In this document: piece by piece, positions 1 through 5,247 of the stretch
Layout of the letters: every line of letters begins with the position of its first letter
Numbering within the stretch: the first letter of the stretch is position 1
Origin: Beijerinckiaceae bacterium
GTDB lineage: Bacteria > Pseudomonadota > Alphaproteobacteria > Rhizobiales > Beijerinckiaceae
Assembly: GCA_022702195.1 (NCBI GenBank)
Contig: JAKONB010000441.1
Coordinates: 1-6,564 of the forward strand
DNA: 6,564 bases
Direction of reading: 5' to 3'
The notes under the pieces: model-generated
Seen by the model: only the letters and a program-made list of their open reading frames with translations
Database searches by the model: none
Told to the model about the DNA's origin: nothing
Position numbers and translations under genes: made by a program

Positions 1-1021
1 CCTCGCGCCCGAGGGCGACCATCATCGCCAGGGTCACCAGGGAGCGGGTCTTCCACGGCAGGCGCGAATCGCCCCAGATCTCGCCCCAGGCGGTGCGGGT
101 GATGAAATCCTGCCAGGGCATCGAGAATCCGTCCGCCCGTTCAAGCGAGCGCGTTACGTGGGCGTCGCCGAGCACGGCCCGGCGGTTCGACGCCCCGCTG
201 GCGAACGGCACCGCCCCGGTCGGGGCGCACGGCGCGCGGTGGCGGTCGAGGAACCCCAGGAGATGCGCGCTGACCACGTCGGCGCGCTCCACCGCGAGCA
301 GATGGGCGGCGCGCGGAAGAACCACGAGTTCGGCCCCCCGGATGCCGGCACAGATCGCCTCGGCCATGGCGGGGGGCGTCGCCGGGTCGTCGCGCCCGGC
401 GATGACGAGAGTCGGGGCAGTGATCCAGCGCAGGACCGGGCGCAGGTCCATCCCGCCGATGGCGCCGCAGCACACGGCATAGCCCGCATCGTCCGTGGCG
501 GCGAAGCCGTCGCGCACCGGGCCGACGAGGCCGGGCGCGCGCTCGGCGAAGCCCGGCGTGAACCAGCGCCCCAGGGTGGCCGCGACGATGGAGGCGGTGC
601 CCTCGGCCCGGACCGTGGCGGCGCGCGCGTTCCAGGATTCCTCGCTCGGCAGATGGGCGGCGGTGGCCATGAGAGTCAGGCTGAGGACCCGATCCGGCTC
701 GGCGCTCGCCAGCGCCTGGACAATCATGCCGCCGAGCGACAGGCCGACGAGGTGCGCGCGGTCGATCCCGAGAGCGTCGAGGAGGCCGAGGAGATCGGCG
801 GCGAGGTCGCCGATGGAGGCCGGCTCGTCCCGCGTGGCCGATCCGCCATGGCCCCGCGTGTCGTAGCGCAGGATGCGGTAGCGTCCGCGCAGGGCCGGGA
901 CCACGCCGTCCCACATGGCCATGCCGGTGCCGAGGGAGTTCGAGAACGCGACCACCGGCGCGGCGCTCGGCCCCGACAGGTCGTAGTTCAGCCGGATGCC
1001 GTTGATGGTGATCAGGGGCAT
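1..1021 (-). CDS. pcaDC: PcaD-PcaC fusion: 3-oxoadipate enol-lactonase / 4-carboxymuconolactone decarboxylase (3' end outside window)
   Basis: Bifunctional cytoplasmic enzyme of the beta-ketoadipate pathway, also called PcaL. The PcaC part decarboxylates 4-carboxymuconolactone and the PcaD part hydrolyses the resulting 3-oxoadipate enol-lactone to 3-oxoadipate. The frame is open for 340 codons from the ATG at 1021 to the left edge. Residues 1 to about 263 form an alpha/beta hydrolase: nucleophile elbow GLSLGG with Ser95, acid motif GRDDPATPP (Asp212 the likely triad Asp), and His240 in RAAHLL. After a short linker, about residue 279 starts a PcaC domain (RRAVLGDAHV, then FITRTAWGEIW and KTRSLVTLAMMVALGRE), cut after some 60 residues, so its catalytic part is not seen. 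The start overlaps the pcaB end by 10 bp and has no clear Shine-Dalgarno sequence, so translation is probably coupled to pcaB. The two parts share one continuous frame, with no stop or frameshift at the join. Confidence 0.93.
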   Translation of the reverse strand, partial: MPLITINGIRLNYDLSGPSAAPVVAFSNSLGTGMAMWDGVVPALRGRYRILRYDTRGHGGSATRDEPASIGDLAADLLGLLDALGIDRAHLVGLSLGGMIVQALASAEPDRVLSLTLMATAAHLPSEESWNARAATVRAEGTASIVAATLGRWFTPGFAERAPGLVGPVRDGFAATDDAGYAVCCGAIGGMDLRPVLRWITAPTLVIAGRDDPATPPAMAEAICAGIRGAELVVLPRAAHLLAVERADVVSAHLLGFLDRHRAPCAPTGAVPFASGASNRRAVLGDAHVTRSLERADGFSMPWQDFITRTAWGEIWGDSRLPWKTRSLVTLAMMVALGRE

Positions 1022-2397
1022 GGGGATTCTGCTCGTTCGGAGGAGGCGCGGGAGGCCGGGGTGAGGCGGCGGACCTCCGCCAGGGCGCGGTCCGTGGCCC
1101 GGGCGGCGGCCCGGACCGCCGGAGCGAGATCGAAGGCGGGGCCGAGATCGACACCGGCCGTCTCCGGCATCGCCTCCAGCACGGAGCGCAGGTCGGCTTG
1201 GCCGTCCCGCACCGCGCCGGCCGCCCTCTCCACGAGGGCGTGGGCGGCGGCGGCGCCCAGAGTCGCGGTGAGGCGCGCGGCGGCGGCATCCGCGAAGAGC
1301 AGGCCGCGCGTGAGATCGAGGTTGGCGCGCATGCGGGCCGGATCGACCACGAGCCCCTCGGCGAGAAGGCGGGCCTCCCGCAGGGCACCGGAGGCGAGGC
1401 CGAACAATTGGGGCAGCGCGTGCCACTCCGCGTGCCAAGGGCCGGCCGGACGCTCGTGGGCCGCCGGCATGGCATCGAGCAGCGCGCCCGCATGACCCTT
1501 GGCGGCTGTGAAGGCGGCGAGGATCACCGTCGCGGAGACGGGGTTGCGCTTGTGCGGCATCGCCGAGGACCCGCCCCGCCCCGGCACGTGCGGCTCGGCC
1601 ACCTCGCCCACCTCCGTGGAGGCCAGATTCACCACGTCCGTGGCGAGCTTGGCGAGCGCCCCCACGAGACGGGCGAGCCAGGACCCGGTCTCGACGATCC
1701 GGCCGCGCCGCGTGTGCCAGGCCACCGGATCGGGATTCAGGCCGCATTCCGCCGCGAAGGCCCGCGCCACGGCCTCGTCCCGGTCGCCCAGGGCCGCGAG
1801 GGTGCCGACCGGGCCACCGAGGGAGGCGGTGAGCATCCGTTGGCGCAGGCTTTGCGCCTGGTCCACCACCTCGGCGAGGCCGAGCGCCCAGATGCCGGCC
1901 TTGTAGCCGAAACTGATCGGGGCCGCCTGTTGCCCGTAGGTGCGCCCGACGCACGGAGTCTCGCGATGCGCCGCGGCGAGGGTCGCGAGTCCCGCCAGGA
2001 TGGGCGCGCATTCCGCCTCCACCAGTGCGAAGGCGTCGCGCAATTGCAGGACGAGGCCGGTATCGGCGATGTCCTGGGTCGTCGCGCCGAGATGGAAGTG
2101 CCCTTCCAGATCGGCGGGCAGGTGCCGCCGCACCGCCTTCACGAAGGGGATGACCGGCACGCCGGACAGGGCCGTGCCGCGCCCGAGGGCCGCCGGATCG
2201 AGGACTCCATCGGGGAGCCCGTCGAGGGCTGTCGCGAGTCCCTCGGGCACGAGGCCTGCGGCGGCCTGTGCCCGCGCCAGGGCCGATTCCGCCCGCACCA
2301 TGGCGGCGATGCGGGCCGCGTCGGAGAAGACCGTCCGCATGGAATCCGTGGCGAAGAGCGGCCCGAGCAGGGCCGAATCGAGGGCCGAGAAGGTCAT
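1012..2397 (-). CDS. pcaB: 3-carboxy-cis,cis-muconate cycloisomerase
   Basis: Converts 3-carboxy-cis,cis-muconate, the PcaHG product, to 4-carboxymuconolactone. It belongs to the fumarase/aspartase superfamily, and the 461-aa product has normal family length. Visible landmarks are GATTQDIADT (residues 104-113), the GRTYGQQAAPISFG segment (about 151-164), and the superfamily signature GGSSAMPHKRNP (about 275-286) with Lys283. AHERPAGPWHAEW and NLDLTRGL in the C-terminal half closely resemble recalled pseudomonad PcaB. The ATG at 2397 is preferred because the protein then begins like other family members. An in-frame TTG at 2424 would add 9 Pro-rich residues and overlap the upstream gene; neither start has a good Shine-Dalgarno sequence. 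The gene begins 10 bp after the BKACE stop and overlaps pcaDC, so it is an internal operon gene. A Tyr (154) stands where pseudomonad PcaB has Trp. Confidence 0.95.
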   Translation of the reverse strand: MTFSALDSALLGPLFATDSMRTVFSDAARIAAMVRAESALARAQAAAGLVPEGLATALDGLPDGVLDPAALGRGTALSGVPVIPFVKAVRRHLPADLEGHFHLGATTQDIADTGLVLQLRDAFALVEAECAPILAGLATLAAAHRETPCVGRTYGQQAAPISFGYKAGIWALGLAEVVDQAQSLRQRMLTASLGGPVGTLAALGDRDEAVARAFAAECGLNPDPVAWHTRRGRIVETGSWLARLVGALAKLATDVVNLASTEVGEVAEPHVPGRGGSSAMPHKRNPVSATVILAAFTAAKGHAGALLDAMPAAHERPAGPWHAEWHALPQLFGLASGALREARLLAEGLVVDPARMRANLDLTRGLLFADAAAARLTATLGAAAAHALVERAAGAVRDGQADLRSVLEAMPETAGVDLGPAFDLAPAVRAAARATDRALAEVRRLTPASRASSERAESPCP

Positions 2398-2407
2398 CGG
2401 CGGCGGA

Positions 2408-3238
2408 TCAGGCGGGAAGGCCAAGGGCGGCGCGGGCCTCGGCCGGGCTCGCCACCGCCCGTCCGCGCCGCGTCACCGCCTCCACGGCGAGGCCCACCAG
2501 TTCGGCGTTGCTCGCCGCGAGCCGGTCCTTGGTGATGCGGATGTTGTCTTCGAGCCCGGTGCGGACGGCGTCCGCTCCGCGCGCCAAGGCCCAATCCATC
2601 ACCGGAGCCTGATGGCGGCCGATGCCGGCGGCCGTCCAGGTCGCTCTCGGCAGCACACGCCGCAGTTCCGCCAGCAGGATGTCGAGGAGATGCGCGTCGG
2701 CCGGCATCGCGTTCTGCACGCCCATCACGAATTGGACGTGGGGCCGCTCGTCCATCAGCCCGGCCTCCACCAAGCGCTTGGCCCCGTGCAGGTGAGAGAG
2801 GTCGAAGATCTCGATCTCGGGACGGGTGCCGACGCGCTTCATCTGCGCGGCGAGCTCCTGCACCAGGGTGGCGTGGTTCTCGTAGACGATGGTGGGGAAG
2901 TTCACCGACCCCGTGGAGAGCGAGGCCATGTCGGGGGCGTGCCGGAGCGAGAGGCCGCGGCTCGCCGGATCGCGCCCGCGCCCGCCGGTGGAGAATTGCA
3001 CGATCATGCCCGGGCAATGCGTGCGCAGGCCCGCCTGCACGGCGGCGAATTTTTCGGGATCGGACGAGGGGCTCTCGTCGTCGTTGCGCACGTGGATATG
3101 CGCCAGGGTCGCGCCGGCCTCGTAGGCGGCATGGGTCGATTCGATCTGCTCCGACACGGTGACGGGCAGAGCGGGATTGTCCGATTTGCGCGGAACGGAA
3201 CCGGTGATCGCGACGGCGACGACGACGGGTTGGCTCAT
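2408..3238 (-). CDS. BKACE-family (DUF849) beta-keto acid cleavage enzyme, probable 3-oxoadipate:acetyl-CoA cleavage
   Basis: 276-aa TIM-barrel metalloenzyme related to Kce (3-keto-5-aminohexanoate cleavage enzyme). The family condenses a beta-keto acid with acetyl-CoA and releases acetoacetate plus a CoA ester. Family residues are present: AHIHVRNDD with zinc ligands His47 and His49, FSTGG with Ser83, Arg226, and GLEDNI with Glu230-Asp231. The residue matching Kce Glu14, which contacts the substrate amino group, is Val15 within ITGSVPRK, so the Kce substrate is unlikely. Given its place between pcaG and pcaB, the inferred reaction is 3-oxoadipate + acetyl-CoA to succinyl-CoA + acetoacetate, replacing PcaIJ/PcaF. 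The ATG at 3238 is chosen because it gives the family N-terminus (SQPVVVAVAITGS) and has GGAG 10 nt upstream; an in-frame ATG at 3286 would add 16 basic residues. The family call is firm; the substrate is inferred and could be another beta-keto acid. Confidence 0.9.
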   Translation of the reverse strand: MSQPVVVAVAITGSVPRKSDNPALPVTVSEQIESTHAAYEAGATLAHIHVRNDDESPSSDPEKFAAVQAGLRTHCPGMIVQFSTGGRGRDPASRGLSLRHAPDMASLSTGSVNFPTIVYENHATLVQELAAQMKRVGTRPEIEIFDLSHLHGAKRLVEAGLMDERPHVQFVMGVQNAMPADAHLLDILLAELRRVLPRATWTAAGIGRHQAPVMDWALARGADAVRTGLEDNIRITKDRLAASNAELVGLAVEAVTRRGRAVASPAEARAALGLPA

Positions 3239-3248
3239 GAGCGTGTGT

Positions 3249-3252
3249 CTCC
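3249..3252 (-). promoter_or_regulatory. Shine-Dalgarno GGAG of the BKACE gene
   Basis: GGAG on the minus strand ends 10 nt before the ATG at 3238. It lies just downstream of an A-rich stretch (minus strand AAATCAAAAAACACAC). It supports 3238 over the further-upstream ATG at 3286. Confidence 0.5.
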
Positions 3253-3305
3253 GTGTGTTTTTTGATTTGGGTCGCAGCGGTGTCATTCAGTTTCCGCTCG
3301 ATCGT

Positions 3306-3332
3306 CCTGGTCGCGCCAGGCTCCCTCGCCTG
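3306..3332. repeat. Two overlapping, mutually exclusive small inverted repeats between pcaG and the BKACE gene
   Basis: CCTGG (3306-3310) can pair with CCAGG (3316-3320), and CAGGC (3317-3321) can pair with GCCTG (3328-3332). The central arm is shared, so only one stem can form at a time. No U-rich tract follows on either strand, so this is not a standard intrinsic terminator. It may be a dispersed short palindromic element or an mRNA processing or attenuation site in the only sizeable gap (3239-3403) of the operon. Stems of 5 bp are common by chance in DNA this rich in GC. Confidence 0.35.
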
Positions 3333-3403
3333 AAAGGAGAGAGGACCCGCGCTCGATGTCTCAGCGTGGTCGCGGTTGACGGAATGGATCGAGCAAAACA
3401 GGA

Positions 3404-4033
3404 TCAGACGTCGAAGAAAACCGTCTCGGCATCGCCCTGGAGGTGGATGTCGAAGACGTAGACGATCCTCCCGTCGCGGGTCTCGCGTCGGGCGAGCAGC
3501 GTCTCGCGCCGGCTCGCCTGCTCGATGAGGTTGAGCACCGGATCGGCGGCGTTGGCTGCGGTCTCGTCGGCGAAGTAGAGGCGCGTCTGCAGACCGATAT
3601 TGATGCCGCGCGCCACGATCCAGAGGTTGAGGTGCGGTGCCATCGGCCGGCCGTGTCGCCCGACCACGGAGCCCGGCTTGACGGTCTCGAAGCAGTACAG
3701 CCCGGTCTCGAAATCCGAGCCCGTGCGCCCCCAGCCGGACAGGGCGGGATCCGCAGATTCATGGCGCGGGTCGGCCGCATGGGCGTAGCGCCCGGCCGCA
3801 TCCGCCTGCCAGACCTCGATCAGCACGTCGCGGACGGGCTCGTTCGCCCCGTCGAAGACGCGGCCCTCGACGAGGATACGCTCGCCCACGGCGTCCGGGC
3901 CGGCGATCACGTTGGAGAAGGCGGTCTCGAAGATGGCGAATCCGGCCTGATGCGGAATCAAGCCGATATGGACGTAAGGGCCGGCGGTCTGGGACGGCGT
4001 CTCGGGGAGCCGGGCGGGAAGAGGCTGGACCAT
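3404..4033 (-). CDS. pcaG: Protocatechuate 3,4-dioxygenase, alpha subunit
   Basis: Alpha subunit of the intradiol dioxygenase that opens protocatechuate to 3-carboxy-cis,cis-muconate with O2. The 209-aa product has the usual length. It starts with the subunit hallmark ETPSQTAGPYVHIGL (residues 11-25), followed by ILVEGRVFDGANEPVRDVLIE (about 53-73, core beta-sandwich) and GRYAHAADPR (81-90). GWGRTGSDFETGLYCFETVKPG (about 100-121) and MAPHLNLWIVARGINIGLQTR (about 131-151) complete the fold. As in other alpha subunits, the full set of iron ligands is absent because the metal sits in PcaH. The ATG at 4033 follows the pcaH stop by 2 bp and has AGGGGA 7 nt upstream inside the end of pcaH, so both subunits are made from one message, consistent with their complex. 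The frame stays open upstream into pcaH, but that part is out of frame with pcaH and lacks family similarity. Confidence 0.97.
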   Translation of the reverse strand: MVQPLPARLPETPSQTAGPYVHIGLIPHQAGFAIFETAFSNVIAGPDAVGERILVEGRVFDGANEPVRDVLIEVWQADAAGRYAHAADPRHESADPALSGWGRTGSDFETGLYCFETVKPGSVVGRHGRPMAPHLNLWIVARGINIGLQTRLYFADETAANAADPVLNLIEQASRRETLLARRETRDGRIVYVFDIHLQGDAETVFFDV

Positions 4034-4035
4034 GG

Positions 4036-4761
4036 TCAATTCCCCTGGAGCCTGTTCTCGAACACCGTCGACTGGCGTCCGCGCAGAACGATGTCGAAGC
4101 GGTAGGCGAGCATGTCCAGCGGGATCGCCGCATCGAGGTCGAGGGGAGCGATCAGGCGCTCGGCCGCGGCCCGGTCTGGAATGCCCAGCACCATCGGGTC
4201 GCGCCAGATCAGCGGGTCGCCCTCGAAGTACATCTGCGTGATCAGGCGCTGGGCGAAGCCCGAACCGAACACCGAGAAATGGATGTGGGCCGGCCGCCAG
4301 GAATTGAGGTTGTTGCGCCACGGATACGGCCCGGGCTTGATCGTGCGAAAGGCGTAGCCTCCGTCCGCATCCGTCAGGGTGCGGCCGCAGCCGCCGAAAT
4401 TCGGATCGATGGGGGCGAGGTAACGGTCGTTGCGGTGCCGGTAGCGCCCGCCCGCATTGGCCTGCCAGAACTCCACGAGGGTGTGCGGAACGCCCCGCCC
4501 ATCCGCGTCGCAGACCCGCCCGGTCACGATGATGCGCTCGCCGATGGGCTGGCCGTCCTTGGCGTAGTTGAGGAGCAGATCGTTGTCCAAGGGGCCGATC
4601 GCGGCGTGGCCGAAGGTCGGTCCGGTCACTTCGGAGAGCGAATTCTGAAGCGACAGCAAGGCCCGGCGCGGCGCGCGCAGCACGCTGGTCTTGTATTCGG
4701 GGGTGAAGGCCGGCGGATGGACCCTGCGGTCGCGCTGGCGGAACTCACGGTGCTCGGCCAT
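4036..4761 (-). CDS. pcaH: Protocatechuate 3,4-dioxygenase, beta subunit
   Basis: Iron-carrying beta subunit of protocatechuate 3,4-dioxygenase and the first gene of the minus-strand operon. The 241-aa product has normal length. The four non-haem Fe(III) ligands of the family are visible: Tyr107 (GGRYRH), Tyr146 (KPGPYPW), His159 and His161 (RPAHIHFS). Arg156, the active-site arginine, precedes them. Other conserved blocks are LVEFWQANAGGRYRHRNDRY (about 95-114), FGGCGRTLTD (122-131) and the C-terminal YRFDIVLRG. The ATG at 4761 gives the usual N-terminus; a weak AGGGA lies about 12 nt upstream. pcaG follows after 2 bp. Ligand set and motif spacing leave little doubt about the assignment. Confidence 0.98.
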   Translation of the reverse strand: MAEHREFRQRDRRVHPPAFTPEYKTSVLRAPRRALLSLQNSLSEVTGPTFGHAAIGPLDNDLLLNYAKDGQPIGERIIVTGRVCDADGRGVPHTLVEFWQANAGGRYRHRNDRYLAPIDPNFGGCGRTLTDADGGYAFRTIKPGPYPWRNNLNSWRPAHIHFSVFGSGFAQRLITQMYFEGDPLIWRDPMVLGIPDRAAAERLIAPLDLDAAIPLDMLAYRFDIVLRGRQSTVFENRLQGN

Positions 4762-4828
4762 GGATTCGTTTCGTCCCTATGCTGGTGGATCCCGGCCGCG
4801 TTGCGCGTGTCTCGGGAGATCGATCATC

Positions 4829-4834
4829 TGTATA
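4829..4834 (-). promoter_or_regulatory. Candidate -10 hexamer (TATACA) of the pcaH operon
   Basis: TATACA on the minus strand lies about 70 bp upstream of the pcaH ATG and matches four of six consensus positions. The hexamer 17 bp further upstream (CCGACC) does not resemble a -35 box, which would fit a promoter needing an activator, as LysR- or IclR-type regulators provide in many pca operons. This is position and pattern evidence only. Confidence 0.3.
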
Positions 4835-4847
4835 GTTACGGCCCTAT
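4832..4847. promoter_or_regulatory. Inverted repeat ATAG-N8-CTAT overlapping the candidate pcaH promoter
   Basis: ATAG (4832-4835) and CTAT (4844-4847) form an inverted repeat overlapping the candidate minus-strand -10 and its spacer. Its size suits a dimeric regulator such as a LysR type. It does not match the rhizobial PcaQ box as recalled (ATAACC-N4-GGTTAA), so the binding protein is unknown. Half sites of 4 bp can arise by chance. Confidence 0.25.
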
Positions 4848-5038
4848 GCCCGGTCGGAGGCGGGAGCGCCCCTGACAACCACGGTCCGAATCGGGCGGGT
4901 GCGAAACCGACTGAGGGATTCGCTTCAGCCTGTCACCGTGGATGCTTCATCTCGTCTCGGAACTCCCGTTTCGGCCGGATCGCGACTGTTTTCCGCTGAG
5001 CGAACATTGAAGAATCGCCAGCCGCACGATCGTTGTTG

Positions 5039-5068
5039 TTGACATGAACGTACTAGTTTGTTCATTAG
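5039..5068 (+). promoter_or_regulatory. Candidate promoter of the dehydrogenase unit
   Basis: A perfect sigma-70-type -35 hexamer TTGACA is at 5039-5044. The -10 is weak: TTCATT (5061-5066, 16-bp spacer) or CATTAG (5063-5068, 18-bp spacer), each matching three positions. A 22-bp palindrome fills the spacer, so repressor binding there would block the polymerase. The implied leader before the dehydrogenase start is about 170 nt. Confidence 0.45.
5044..5065. promoter_or_regulatory. 22-bp near-perfect palindromic operator
   Basis: Outer arms ATGAAC (5044-5049) and GTTCAT (5060-5065) flank a perfect central ACTAGT (5052-5057). Nine of eleven symmetric base pairs match; only 5050/5059 and 5051/5058 fail. 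Length and symmetry fit a dimeric (or pair of dimers) helix-turn-helix repressor, most like TetR-family sites, though a GntR-type protein is possible. It begins on the last base of the TTGACA hexamer, an ideal position for repression. No regulator gene is in the window, so ligand and protein are unknown. Confidence 0.6.
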
Positions 5069-5124
5069 CGATCAAGTGGGGCGACACCAATCAGCCCTCC
5101 CCGAGGACACGTCAGGAAGCAGCC

Positions 5125-5247
5125 ATGCGCGGATCACCGCCGGGCCATCGCGCGCCCCATCCCACCGCGACCCCGATGGGGTTCGCGATCCCTCCTTCCG
5201 GCACCCGCCCGTGGCCAGTCGCCCGGCCGGACGGAGGGGAAAGATGA
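5125..5247 (+). CDS. Possible 40-aa upstream ORF / leader peptide
   Basis: The ATG at 5125 has AGGA 7 nt upstream (5114-5117). The frame runs 40 codons and its TGA (5245-5247) overlaps the dehydrogenase ATG (5244-5246) as ATGA, a classic translational coupling arrangement. The predicted peptide is Pro-, Arg- and Gly-rich, with no known domain, signal peptide or membrane segment. Such composition is typical of chance frames in GC-rich DNA, so it may not be a real protein; the start context and exact stop/start overlap are the only support. It spans the leader hairpin. Confidence 0.25.
   Translation: MRGSPPGHRAPHPTATPMGFAIPPSGTRPWPVARPDGGER
5147..5189 (+). other. Stable hairpin in the dehydrogenase leader
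   Basis: ATCGCG (5147-5152) pairs with CGCGAT (5184-5189) and CCCCAT (5155-5160) pairs with ATGGGG (5176-5181). One G-T wobble (5154/5182) and one mismatch (5153/5183) separate the two 6-bp stems, and C5161-G5175 closes a 13-nt loop. No U tract follows, so it is not an intrinsic terminator. It could affect leader stability or translation. Long stems are easier to form by chance at this GC content. Confidence 0.4.
5233..5237 (+). promoter_or_regulatory. Shine-Dalgarno GGAGG of the dehydrogenase
   Basis: GGAGG ends 6 nt before the ATG at 5244. This fixes the start: the frame is open upstream to 5058, but only 5244 has this site, and it gives the family N-terminus. Confidence 0.8.

Larger units (their letters stand above)
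4762..5243. other. Divergent regulatory region between pcaH and the dehydrogenase gene
   Basis: 482 bp without a recognised conventional gene. It must hold the promoters of both divergent units. Its sequence is less GC-rich in the centre (about 4815-5080) than the flanking genes, as expected of a promoter zone. Separate entries describe a minus-strand -10-like hexamer with an inverted repeat, a plus-strand TTGACA with a 22-bp palindrome, and a leader with a possible upstream ORF and a hairpin. Between 4850 and 5035 only a loose GCGAA (4901-4905)/TTCGC (4919-4923) inverted repeat was noticed. No regulator gene lies in the window. Confidence 0.6.

Noticed and set aside
141..1493. Long minus-strand frame of 450 codons overlapping pcaDC and pcaB
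   Set aside because: Lies in a different frame from both recognised genes; its Arg/Pro-rich translation has no motifs.
158..1495. Long plus-strand frame of 445 codons opposite pcaDC and pcaB
   Set aside because: Low-complexity Arg/Gly/Ala-rich translation with no family resemblance, antisense to well-recognised genes; typical shadow frame in GC-rich DNA.
2395..2424. TTG at 2424 as the pcaB start
   Set aside because: Adds nine residues rich in Pro not matched by the family and overlaps the upstream gene; ATG at 2397 gives the expected N-terminus.
1198..3265. Long plus-strand frames (1198-2535 and 1940-3265) opposite pcaB and the BKACE gene
   Set aside because: Antisense shadows; both real minus-strand genes carry complete family motifs through this region.
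3239..3286. ATG at 3286 as the BKACE start
   Set aside because: Adds 16 mostly basic residues absent from the family; the ATG at 3238 has GGAG upstream.
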